Source: Mycolicibacterium neoaurum ATCC 25795
Lineage (GTDB): Bacteria; Actinomycetota; Actinomycetes; Mycobacteriales; Mycobacteriaceae
Assembly: GCF_000691525.1 (NCBI RefSeq)
Contig: NZ_JMDW01000002.1
Coordinates: forward strand, 155,411-219,410
Length of the DNA stretch: 64,000 bases
Reading direction: 5' to 3'
Shown here in pieces: positions 9,206 through 16,362 of this stretch. The notes under the pieces are model-generated. The model saw nothing but the letters and a program-made list of their open reading frames with translations, was not told the origin of the DNA and did not search any database. Numbering within the stretch: position 1 is the first letter of the stretch; every line of letters begins with the position of its first letter. A program made the translations under genes and the position numbers.

Positions 9206-10069
9206 TCAACCGAACAGCACCACCGGGTTGGCGTTCATCAGGCCGTGGGTGACGAGTAGCGGCCACATGGCCTGCCCGCGCGCCCATAGTAGGCCGAGGA
9301 ACAGCCCGGTGACCCCCTGATTGACGATCGTGTTCGCCAGATCCATGCCGAGGTCACCGCCGCTCTGGATGGCGATATGCCAGGAGGCCCACAGCAACGA
9401 GGACACGATGATCGCCGGCCAGGTACCACCGAGCACCCGGGTCCACCGGGTCTGCAACCATCTGCGGTAGAAGAACTCTTCGACCACCGCGTTGATGAGA
9501 AAACCTAGCGCCAGTCCGACGACCAGTGTCACCCAGTCGACGTCGATGCGTTGGGATGGCCCGTGCGTCGATAACACCAGATGGGTTGCCGCCCAACCGA
9601 GCACGGGGATCAAGGGGCGCCAACGGTGGCCGGGTGGCTCGTCGACGAAATCCGAGGCAGGTCCCCGGCGGCGCCCGACCGCGAACAGCAAGAGCGGACA
9701 GATCACCAGCAGAGCCACCTTGAGCCCGGTGTAGTTCGGCTCGGTCGGGCCCGAAAGGACAAGCAGCGCGGCGAACGTGATGCCGAGCAGCGTGAGCACC
9801 ACCGCGTCGACACAATCACGAGACGTAGCCGAAGCCCGCCCACCCCGGCCCGGTAGTGCGACAAGCGTCAGTGCGATGCCGACCGCGGCCGGTAGCCACG
9901 GGTGCCACATCGGGATGGTCGCCGAACTGTCTGCGGTGAAACGGATCTGGCCCGCGGCGCCGACGACCACTGCGATGGCGGCCGCCAGGTAGATCACCAG
10001 ACCCGTGGCAATGACAGCCGACGGAGCCCATCGCACGGAGGCGCGACGGGCGTCTGCGGTGCCGGACAC
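9206..10069 (-). CDS. CPBP-family intramembrane metalloprotease
   Basis: This roughly 287-aa multi-pass membrane protein has the CPBP (CAAX protease and bacteriocin-processing) signature. Motif 1, EEFFYRR, supplies the two glutamates and the arginine. A following helix carries WASWH with the metal-binding histidine, and a later helix ends in HGLMNAN with a second His and Asn. About eight hydrophobic segments are visible. The function of bacterial members is mostly unknown; some process prenylated or small peptide substrates. The frame is open to 10159, but that would overlap the divergent acetyltransferase. The GTG at 10069 (VSGTADARRASVRW) is a conservative choice and the true start is uncertain. 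Confidence 0.8.
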   Translation of the reverse strand: MSGTADARRASVRWAPSAVIATGLVIYLAAAIAVVVGAAGQIRFTADSSATIPMWHPWLPAAVGIALTLVALPGRGGRASATSRDCVDAVVLTLLGITFAALLVLSGPTEPNYTGLKVALLVICPLLLFAVGRRRGPASDFVDEPPGHRWRPLIPVLGWAATHLVLSTHGPSQRIDVDWVTLVVGLALGFLINAVVEEFFYRRWLQTRWTRVLGGTWPAIIVSSLLWASWHIAIQSGGDLGMDLANTIVNQGVTGLFLGLLWARGQAMWPLLVTHGLMNANPVVLFG

Positions 10070-10111
10070 GATTTCGATGCTAGCCAACGCCAGGTGCGCC
10101 ACGCTGGCGGC

Positions 10112-10654
10112 ATGGTCGAGGTCGTGATCGCCGAGCCCGGGGAACCCAGCAGTGCTCAACTCGATAGCGCCGAAGCGTTGGTGCGCAGTGCATTCGGTTC
10201 GTCGTTTCGATCACATGATTGGTTGCACGCGGTCCCCGGCCGTCATGTCGTCCTCATCGACGACGGCCGGTCCATGGTGGGCTTCGCCGCCGTCGTGCCG
10301 CGGACGTTGCATCACGACGGTGTGGCGTTCGACACCGGTTACGTCGAGGCCGTCGCCGTACGCGGTGATCATCAGGGTCGCGGGCTGGGTCGGATCCTCA
10401 TGGACCGTGTCGAGCACATCATCCGCGCCCGCCACCAGCTCGGCGCCCTGAATGCGGTCGCCACGGCCGCGCCGTTCTATGCATCGCGCGGTTGGCAGCT
10501 CTGGACCGGCCACACCCAAGCCATCGGATCGGCCGGGGTGGTCGACACCTTCGACAGCGCCGACTTGATCTATGTGTTCGGCGTCGGTGAGCGCCCTTTG
10601 CCGGGTCCGGGCGCTGCGCTGATCTGCGATTGGCGACCAGGCCATCTTTGGTGA
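10112..10654 (+). CDS. aac(2')-I: AAC(2')-I family aminoglycoside 2'-N-acetyltransferase
   Basis: This 180-aa GNAT protein closely follows the chromosomal AAC(2')-I enzymes of mycobacteria (AAC(2')-Ic, -Id). It has GYVEAVAVRGDHQGRGLG with the acetyl-CoA pyrophosphate loop (Q/RxxGxG/A), a QLGAL segment, YASRGW, and the family-specific C-terminal LICDWRPGHLW. These enzymes acetylate the 2'-amino group of gentamicin- and tobramycin-type aminoglycosides; a peptidoglycan-related housekeeping role has been proposed. The ATG at 10112 gives MVEVVIAEPGEP and a normal length. It is divergent from the CPBP gene and probably has its own promoter in the shared gap. Confidence 0.9.
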   Translation: MVEVVIAEPGEPSSAQLDSAEALVRSAFGSSFRSHDWLHAVPGRHVVLIDDGRSMVGFAAVVPRTLHHDGVAFDTGYVEAVAVRGDHQGRGLGRILMDRVEHIIRARHQLGALNAVATAAPFYASRGWQLWTGHTQAIGSAGVVDTFDSADLIYVFGVGERPLPGPGAALICDWRPGHLW

Positions 10655-10736
10655 ATGCCGCCGAAATTGCCGTCGGAACGCTCCGCGCACCCGCCGTAAC
10701 ATGAACAGCGATGCACACTGCCGAAGGGGATTCGAT

Positions 10737-11027
10737 ATGACGGAGAATCTGGTCGTCGACCCCGCGCTGCTGACGACTTCCAGCACGGTCTTCCGCCAGA
10801 CCGGTGCGCAACTGGCCGCCCTGGGTGCCGATGCACCGCTCACCGGCGCCGCGTCCGCGGTTCCACAGTTGCAGACGGGGGCCGCCTGCCACGCAGCCGG
10901 GACCGCCATCGCAGCGGACACCGCCGCCCTTGCCGATTCCGTGCAGTCCTATGCCGGCAACCTCTCCGCGGCCGCCACCCGCTACACCGACCAGGACGCG
11001 GCCGCGGCCCAGGCGCTCACGCCGTAG
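10737..11027 (+). CDS. EspC-like (DUF2580) type VII secretion protein
   Basis: This 96-aa Ala-rich helical protein starts MTENLVVDPALL, which aligns with the start of M. tuberculosis EspC (MTENLTVQPERL). Two helices and a C-terminal YTDQD fit the YxxxD/E secretion motif of ESX substrates. A ribosome site (AAGGGG) precedes the ATG at 10737; an earlier ATG at 10701 has none. EspC in M. tuberculosis is encoded with EspA and depends on ESX-1. Here no EspA-like gene is adjacent, and the main ESX-1 locus lies about 14 kb downstream. It may be an ESX substrate or needle-like component, but this is inferred from family resemblance. Confidence 0.75.
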   Translation: MTENLVVDPALLTTSSTVFRQTGAQLAALGADAPLTGAASAVPQLQTGAACHAAGTAIAADTAALADSVQSYAGNLSAAATRYTDQDAAAAQALTP

Positions 11028-11077
11028 CCAAACCCGGCACCGGTTGAGTACCGCCGCGCGCAAGTAGGGTCGACTCC

Positions 11078-11761
11078 GTGACGGGTCTTGTGCTGGCGCT
11101 GCTCGGGCTGGCGTTTCTGGACTCCCTCAGCGTCCTGAACATCGGCGTCGTCTCGGCCGTGGTCTACGGCAGCCGGTTAAATCGTCAATCCGCCCTACCC
11201 GGTGGCCTGAGCTTCATCGCCGGAGTGTTCGCGGTCACCTCGACCTTCGGGATCTTCTTCGTGCTGGGCGTCGACCTCCTCACCGAGCTCACCGAGTTCG
11301 AGATCACACCCGGCGTTCGGTATTGGGGTGAGTTGCTGGTCGGCGCGGCCCTGATAGTCCTCGCGTTCTTCCCGCTGGTCGCCCAGTCGACCGCCCCGGG
11401 CTGGGCGTTCGCGGCGCTCAAGCAGCGGCCGTGGTTACTCGGTTTCGTCGGTGTGGCAGTCGGTCTCGGCCAGGCGCCGACTGCGGTGCCGTATCTGGCC
11501 GGGCTGGCGATGATCGCCACCCGCCAGCCGTTGCCGCCGGCCTGGCCACTGCTGGTGTTGGCCTACTGCGCGCTGGCGTTGTTGCCGTGCATCTTGGTAT
11601 TGGCCCTGTCCACCAGCAGGAGTCGGCGGGCCGACCGTATGCAGCGCGCACTGGTACGGACGCTGACCAGGTACGGCCCCATCGGGGTGCGCATCCTGTT
11701 CGTCGTCGCCGGTGTGGCGCTCGTCGCCGATGCGCTTATCCACCGCAGAGCCCTGGTGTGA
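11078..11761 (+). CDS. GAP-family (glycolipid-addressing protein-like) membrane protein
   Basis: This 227-aa membrane protein has about six hydrophobic helices and starts at GTG 11078. The pattern LALLGLAFLDSLSVLNIGVV at the start, VGLGQAPTAVPYLAG in the middle and a basic cytoplasmic loop fits the GAP/Sap family. In mycobacteria this family helps move glycopeptidolipids or sulfolipids across the membrane. No GPL or sulfolipid biosynthesis gene is adjacent, so the substrate is unknown. Confidence 0.65.
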   Translation: MTGLVLALLGLAFLDSLSVLNIGVVSAVVYGSRLNRQSALPGGLSFIAGVFAVTSTFGIFFVLGVDLLTELTEFEITPGVRYWGELLVGAALIVLAFFPLVAQSTAPGWAFAALKQRPWLLGFVGVAVGLGQAPTAVPYLAGLAMIATRQPLPPAWPLLVLAYCALALLPCILVLALSTSRSRRADRMQRALVRTLTRYGPIGVRILFVVAGVALVADALIHRRALV

Positions 11762-11766
11762 CTTGC

Positions 11767-11922
11767 TCAGTCGCAGTTGACGCAGACCCCGGTCAGGGAC
11801 AGCTCCAGCCCACACGGGCACCGCTGAGCGGCGCGTCGCACGTCACCGGTGCGCACCCGCGGCCGCTCGGTGGATAGTTCGGCCTCGGACGGTGACTCGG
11901 AACGCTCATCCGTGGACGGCAC
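11767..11922 (-). CDS. Small Cys-rich (CPC...CVNC) protein
   Basis: This short frame encodes 51 residues from GTG 11922. It has a polar, acidic N-terminal half and ends RCPCGLELSLTGVCVNCD. The CxC and CxxC pairs 14 residues apart look like a small zinc ribbon or treble-clef knuckle. It lies in an otherwise empty 246-bp gap, tail to tail with the GAP-family gene. The four ordered cysteines at the extreme C-terminus are unlikely by chance, but no strong ribosome site is visible, so translation is not certain. Function unknown. Confidence 0.5.
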   Translation of the reverse strand: MPSTDERSESPSEAELSTERPRVRTGDVRRAAQRCPCGLELSLTGVCVNCD

Positions 11923-12007
11923 GCTACCGACGATAGGTCGGGTGAGTGTCGCCGGCGAGGGACGACAGTTGAAATCCCTTTGAACAAAGCGCGTTCAGCG
12001 GACGATG

Positions 12008-12658
12008 TCAGCCCAGAATTCGGGTGAGCGTGTCGGCCCCGGTGACGACCGGTGTCAAATGCCGGCGCACTGTGGAGCGCTGCCACTCTTCGGCGGACAG
12101 TTCATAGACCTGTTCGGTGAGTTGTCGACCGTGCTCGACGATCACCTCTGCTCCGATCAGGCGGTATCCGAGTCGTCTGGACACGGTTGTGCTGGCGATG
12201 TTCTCCTCCAGCGCCCAGGATTTCGCCTTCTCCGCACGCAGATTCGAGAAGGCAAGTTCCAGGACGCCGGCGCGGGCCGCGGTCCCAAGGCCGCGGCGCT
12301 GAAATGCGGCGGTCAACCACGAGGTGGTGCCGACGATCCGGCGGTGCGGCCATTGCTCGAAGCCCGACAGACTTTGTAGTCCGACGGGAGACCCGCCCAC
12401 GACGATGGCGAGGTCCAGGGTCCATCCCGGGCCCGTGGTGAGGTCGCGATTGGAACGCACCCGGTCAATGCGCTGCTGCTCGATCACTTCGGGGCTGCGC
12501 CCGTCGATCCACTTGACATAGTGGGTCTGATCCTCGGGGAGGACCGCCCCCGGTGTGGCGGCCTGGCGGGCCAGCACCGCCAGTTGTGTGTCCGTCGGCG
12601 CGACGAGCGAGACGTCGCCAACGTCGATGCGCAGTTGCGTTGCCTGCGAGGTCATCAC
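12008..12658 (-). CDS. RimJ/RimL-type GNAT N-acetyltransferase
   Basis: This 216-aa acetyltransferase has the acetyl-CoA binding segment QRRGLGTAARAGVLELAF and a later ALEENIASTTVSRRLGYRL that is typical of RimJ/RimL GNATs (the N..S.....GY/F pattern). The substrate could be a protein N-terminus or a small amine and cannot be told from sequence. The GTG at 12658 and ATG at 12655 both overlap the stop of the upstream diguanylate cyclase gene, so the two are translationally coupled. Confidence 0.85.
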   Translation of the reverse strand: MMTSQATQLRIDVGDVSLVAPTDTQLAVLARQAATPGAVLPEDQTHYVKWIDGRSPEVIEQQRIDRVRSNRDLTTGPGWTLDLAIVVGGSPVGLQSLSGFEQWPHRRIVGTTSWLTAAFQRRGLGTAARAGVLELAFSNLRAEKAKSWALEENIASTTVSRRLGYRLIGAEVIVEHGRQLTEQVYELSAEEWQRSTVRRHLTPVVTGADTLTRILG

Positions 12659-13608
12659 AGCGCGGGAGCCTCATCGGCCGGCGGCCGGGGCTTGTTGCCC
12701 TTGGCCAAGTACAGATCGCGGTCCGCGGCGGCCAGCAGACCGGTGAATGCGGCGGTGTCGTAGGCGGCTCCCACGGCGACACCATTGCTTACCCGTATCG
12801 GCCCGTCGCCGCTGAGAGTGTCGGCGAGCCGCCGCGCCCGGGATTCGTCGTAACCGGTGAGCACGATGACGAATTCGTCGCCACCGAGTCTGGTGACGAG
12901 CGCACCGTCGGGCACCTGGGCGATCCAGCGCGCGGCGAGTTCGGTCAGTACCGTGTCACCGGCTGCATGGCCGTCGCGGTCGTTAACCGACTTGAAGTCG
13001 TCGATGTCCAACACGATGACCGCCAGGGCTTCCTTGCGTCGCCGAGCGCGGGGTAGCAGGTCGTCGAGTGCGCGATTGAGGCCTGCCCGGTTCCACACGG
13101 TGGTCAGCGGATCGCGGTGTCCGACATCGAGAAGGGCCGAATGCAGCAGCCCGATCACCTCGGCGATGCCCATGATGCAGACCGGGAACATCAGCAACCA
13201 CAACGGCGGTACCGGGGCGGGCGCGATCAGCAGCCCCACATCAGCGCCGAGAGCGAGCGCTGCCGTGACCACGCGCGCGGTCCGCGTGCGGTGCCAGCTC
13301 CTGACGAACACGGCAATGAGGATCAGCGGGATCAGCGCCCAGACCTGGGCGGCCAACTCGGTGTGACTGATCAGCGCGATCGGCGGCGCGGCGCAGGCGC
13401 AGGACAACGCCACCCGATAGCGCCACCCGGTGGCCGGCCGGGGGAGCGCGGCCACCAGTCCGATCCCGACCAGTGATGTCGCGATCCACTCACCCCATGC
13501 GTCGGACCGTCCGAGCGAGCTCAGTATCGCCAGCGCGTAGAAGCACAGGCAGACCGTCAGATAGATGAGCAGGATGCGGCGACGCAGCACCGTATTCAAT
13601 ACCGGCAC
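12655..13608 (-). CDS. Membrane-bound diguanylate cyclase (GGDEF)
   Basis: This roughly 317-aa protein has six N-terminal hydrophobic helices forming a membrane sensor and a C-terminal GGDEF domain (about residues 160-300). The active-site signature RLGGDEFVIVL is intact, as is the substrate/metal region LDIDDFKSVNDRDGH, so synthesis of c-di-GMP from two GTP is expected. The RxxD inhibitory I-site that should lie five residues before GGDEF is replaced by PDGA, which predicts no product inhibition at that site. The frame is open to 13722; a GTG near 13608 preceded by GGGGGCGAGG is the likelier start. No EAL domain is fused or adjacent. Confidence 0.88.
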   Translation of the reverse strand: MPVLNTVLRRRILLIYLTVCLCFYALAILSSLGRSDAWGEWIATSLVGIGLVAALPRPATGWRYRVALSCACAAPPIALISHTELAAQVWALIPLILIAVFVRSWHRTRTARVVTAALALGADVGLLIAPAPVPPLWLLMFPVCIMGIAEVIGLLHSALLDVGHRDPLTTVWNRAGLNRALDDLLPRARRRKEALAVIVLDIDDFKSVNDRDGHAAGDTVLTELAARWIAQVPDGALVTRLGGDEFVIVLTGYDESRARRLADTLSGDGPIRVSNGVAVGAAYDTAAFTGLLAAADRDLYLAKGNKPRPPADEAPAL

Positions 13609-13749
13609 CACCACCTCGCCCCCGCCAAGTCCCCATTCCGGCACCCCGATTGTCCACGTTCCTACCGGATGACGCACGCGTTGGGAAATGTCGGGCACCG
13701 ACGGAGGGCGGCCGGGCGCCACGCAAGCGGTTGCGCGGCGCCCCCGAGG

Positions 13750-14172
13750 TCAGAAGTCGGTCCAACCGCCCTGCACCATCGTCTGGAACTTCCAGTCGCC
13801 CCCGCATTTCACCAGCAGGTCGCCGTAACGCACCTGCTGGCTGGAATCGCCCACCGTGATCGTGGCGTCGGTGACGACGAAGACGAGATTCTCGTTCAGG
13901 AAGGTCGGCGTGCGTACCGACACCATGTCGATCTGCTCCGAAGCACCGAGCTCGGAGGTCATCTGCGCGATGTAGCGGGCGCGGTCATAGGACTCGGCCT
14001 TGCCGTCGCTGACCTCGTTCAGTGGGAACATCGCCTGATCGGCCATCGCCTCGACATCCTTGGCCACGGCAAGGGCATCGAAATGCTCGAACCAGGCCAG
14101 GACACCGGCGACGTCGGCGGGGCTCGGTGTGTATCCCGTCGGTGCGGTGTTGCCGGTGGTGGGTGCGGTCAT
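13750..14172 (-). CDS. SnoaL/NTF2-like protein
   Basis: This 140-aa protein has the alpha+beta cone pattern of the NTF2/SnoaL superfamily: an N-terminal helix DVAGVLAWFEHFDALAVAKD, a MFPLNEV strand, a central DRARYIAQMTSELG helix and C-terminal strands ending QTMVQGGWTDF. The superfamily includes isomerases, dehydratases and binding proteins, so the exact activity is open. The ATG at 14172 has a GAGGAGG ribosome site. It is divergent from the TetR gene, with a palindromic operator between them, and is the probable regulatory target. Confidence 0.75.
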   Translation of the reverse strand: MTAPTTGNTAPTGYTPSPADVAGVLAWFEHFDALAVAKDVEAMADQAMFPLNEVSDGKAESYDRARYIAQMTSELGASEQIDMVSVRTPTFLNENLVFVVTDATITVGDSSQQVRYGDLLVKCGGDWKFQTMVQGGWTDF

Positions 14173-14193
14173 GAGCCCTCCTCGGTCGTAAAA

Positions 14194-14226
14194 CTCCGTA
14201 CAGCGTACGTCGTACACAGTACGGAG
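14194..14226. promoter_or_regulatory. Candidate TetR operator
   Basis: CTCCGTAC at 14194-14201 is the exact reverse complement of GTACGGAG at 14219-14226. The 17 bases between contain further GTAC half-sites. The site lies midway between the divergent SnoaL-like and TetR starts, the normal place for an autoregulatory TetR operator. Confidence 0.7.
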
Positions 14227-14265
14227 ATTTTCCGCAGCCGTCTACGATCGACGGAGCAGCGAAAG

Positions 14266-15051
14266 GTGGATCGGCAATTGCCCAGCGACAAGGAGCGCTC
14301 CAGCGCGGGAGACCCGGTGCGCACCCTCGAGCTGTTGTGGCGCAGGCCCGCCGGCAAGCCGACGCGCGGTCCCCGCCAGCGCATGACCGTCGATCAGGTC
14401 GTGCAGGCCGCCATCGGCATCGCCGACGAGCAGGGCCTGGGCCAGTTGACGATCCGCACGGTGGCCGCCGCGTTGGGCGCGGCGCCGATGGCCATCTACA
14501 CCTATGTGCCGGGAAAGGCCGAGCTGTTGGACCTGATGCTCGACGCCGTCTACCAACAGATGCCGCGCACCGAGCTCACCGGAATGTCCTGGCGAGACAA
14601 GGTTTCGGCCATCGCGGACGAGAACCGGGCGATGCTGGCCCGCCACGGATGGGTCGTCGGTGTGCCCACCACACGGCCACCGCTCGGCCCGGGGATGATG
14701 GCCAAGTACGAACACGAACTGAGCGCCTTCGACGGCGTCGGGCTGACGGATCTGGAGATGGACGCGGCCCTGACCCACCTACTCGGCTTCGTCGACTCGG
14801 TATCCCGGATCGCGAGCGAGTCGCGCGCCGCGGCCGCGGACAGTGGTGAATCCGACGATCAGTGGTGGCAGCGGGTCGGCCCGCTGCTGGACAGCGTCCT
14901 CGACGCCGAGCGTTACCCGCTGGCCGTCCGGGTCGGCGCGGCGGCCGGCCAGACCCACCACAGCGCCTATGACGCCGCGCATGCGTACGATTTCGGACTC
15001 GCCCGCATCCTCGACGGGTTCGCGGTACTCATCGACCGCCGCGGCCCCTGA
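14266..15051 (+). CDS. TetR family regulator (TetR_C_1 type)
   Basis: This 261-aa repressor has a basic N-terminal arm, an HTH (about residues 42-88, LTIRTVAAALGAAPMAIYTYV) and a large helical C-terminal ligand domain of the TetR_C_1 class, ending in an AYDFGLARILDGFAVLI helix. The frame is open far upstream to 13669, but GTG 14266 has a good ribosome site (GGAG...AAAGG) and gives a normal N-terminal extension before the HTH. It is divergent from the SnoaL-like gene, which it probably represses together with itself. The ligand is unknown. Confidence 0.88.
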   Translation: MDRQLPSDKERSSAGDPVRTLELLWRRPAGKPTRGPRQRMTVDQVVQAAIGIADEQGLGQLTIRTVAAALGAAPMAIYTYVPGKAELLDLMLDAVYQQMPRTELTGMSWRDKVSAIADENRAMLARHGWVVGVPTTRPPLGPGMMAKYEHELSAFDGVGLTDLEMDAALTHLLGFVDSVSRIASESRAAAADSGESDDQWWQRVGPLLDSVLDAERYPLAVRVGAAAGQTHHSAYDAAHAYDFGLARILDGFAVLIDRRGP

Positions 15052-15057
15052 GCCGGC

Positions 15058-16242
15058 TCAGAGTCCGAAGGCGTTGCGCAGGAAGGGCGTCGAGTCCGCC
15101 AGCGAGGCCAACACCGTTCCGCTGTGGTCCTCCTCGGGGTACACCTTCAGCTCGACGTTCTGGTTGTTGGCCACCAGCTGGTCGTAAAACGCCAGCGTCG
15201 AGGCCGGCGGCACATCGCGATCCAGCAGACCCACGCCGAGGAAGATCGGCCGGTCATAACCGGTGACCGGGGTTCCCATGAACTCGTTGAGCGCGTCTTC
15301 GATGCCCGGAATGCTCAACAGTGGCTTGGTGAACATGGCGGCGGGACTCAGGTGGGCCAATTCATCGGTCAGCGGGTGCACACAGACCGTCTCGGCTCGG
15401 TCGGCCGCCTGAAGACCGGCCGGTGACAACACACTGTTGACATCCAGGTCGGGCCGGGCCTCCCGCAGGGCTGCCAGGATGTAGGCGGTGTAGGCGTTGG
15501 CGACCGGGCCGAGCTCGGGCAGTTGCAGGTCTGGTCCGGCCTGCGCCACGAACTTCTGGATGTTGGCCGGCGTCCCGGTGGCGACGACGCCCCGATAATC
15601 CAGCCCGCTCCCGGCGCTGAACTCGGTGGCCCACCGGGCGCTCGCCACCGCCGCGCCACCACCCTGGGACTGTCCGACGATCGCCCACTTCGGCGAGAGT
15701 GACAGCGGCATCTTGTGCGCGGCGACGACCGAGTCGATGACGCCGTGGGCGGTGGTCACGCTGTTGAGGTAGCTCATCAATCCGGGCGTTCCGAGACCGG
15801 CGTAGTCGCTTGCCACCACGACGTACCCCTGGTCCAGCCAGTGCGACAGGTACTCGTTGTCGCGCGGGGTGCGTGGCAGCGCCGACGGGGTGCAGTCGTC
15901 ACCGAGCCCGACGGTGCCGTGCGCCCACGCGATCACCGGGTAGCCGCCCGCCGGGGCCGGGGTGTGCGGGACGAACACCGCAGCGGTGCTCACGGCGGGA
16001 GCGCCGTGCTGATCGGTGGTGGAGTACAGAATCCGGTACGCGGCTCCCGCGCCGGTCAGGGACAACTCGGGGGCCAGCTCGACGGTCTCGATGAGATTGC
16101 CCGCGGCCGGTATCGGTCCTGCGTAGAAGCGGGCATCCAAGCCCGACCAGTTCGGTGCGATCGGCTGTGCCGCCGCGGGTATGGCCAATGCGATTGTCGA
16201 GAAAAGCAATACGAGAATCCGCACGACATGTCGAAGAGCCAT
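15058..16242 (-). CDS. Secreted alpha/beta-hydrolase, LIP-family lipase
   Basis: This 394-aa protein has a signal peptide (about residues 1-27, HVVRILVLLFSTIALAIPAAAQ) followed by an alpha/beta hydrolase of the secretory lipase family. The nucleophile elbow is GQSQGG, the acid is likely the Asp of GVGLLDRDVPP and the histidine lies in PEEDHSG near the C-terminus. It should cleave ester lipids outside the membrane. The ATG at 16242 (MALRHVVRIL) was preferred to the longest frame (16323) because it places the signal peptide at the N-terminus. Convergent with the TetR gene, divergent from the receptor-like gene. Confidence 0.85.
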   Translation of the reverse strand: MALRHVVRILVLLFSTIALAIPAAAQPIAPNWSGLDARFYAGPIPAAGNLIETVELAPELSLTGAGAAYRILYSTTDQHGAPAVSTAAVFVPHTPAPAGGYPVIAWAHGTVGLGDDCTPSALPRTPRDNEYLSHWLDQGYVVVASDYAGLGTPGLMSYLNSVTTAHGVIDSVVAAHKMPLSLSPKWAIVGQSQGGGAAVASARWATEFSAGSGLDYRGVVATGTPANIQKFVAQAGPDLQLPELGPVANAYTAYILAALREARPDLDVNSVLSPAGLQAADRAETVCVHPLTDELAHLSPAAMFTKPLLSIPGIEDALNEFMGTPVTGYDRPIFLGVGLLDRDVPPASTLAFYDQLVANNQNVELKVYPEEDHSGTVLASLADSTPFLRNAFGL

Positions 16243-16362
16243 GCCGCACACCCTAGTGGGGACCGATCGGCGATCCGGGAGCCCGTCGTGGCCGGGGTAT
16301 GGTCGAACGGCGCTGGGCTGCACGGTTCAGCCCGTTGCCAGATTCTGCTGGCGCACGTGACG

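Noticed and set aside
13669..14265. A long N-terminal extension of the TetR gene
   Set aside because: It overlaps the SnoaL-like gene and the operator; a GTG with a good ribosome site at 14266 gives a normal TetR.
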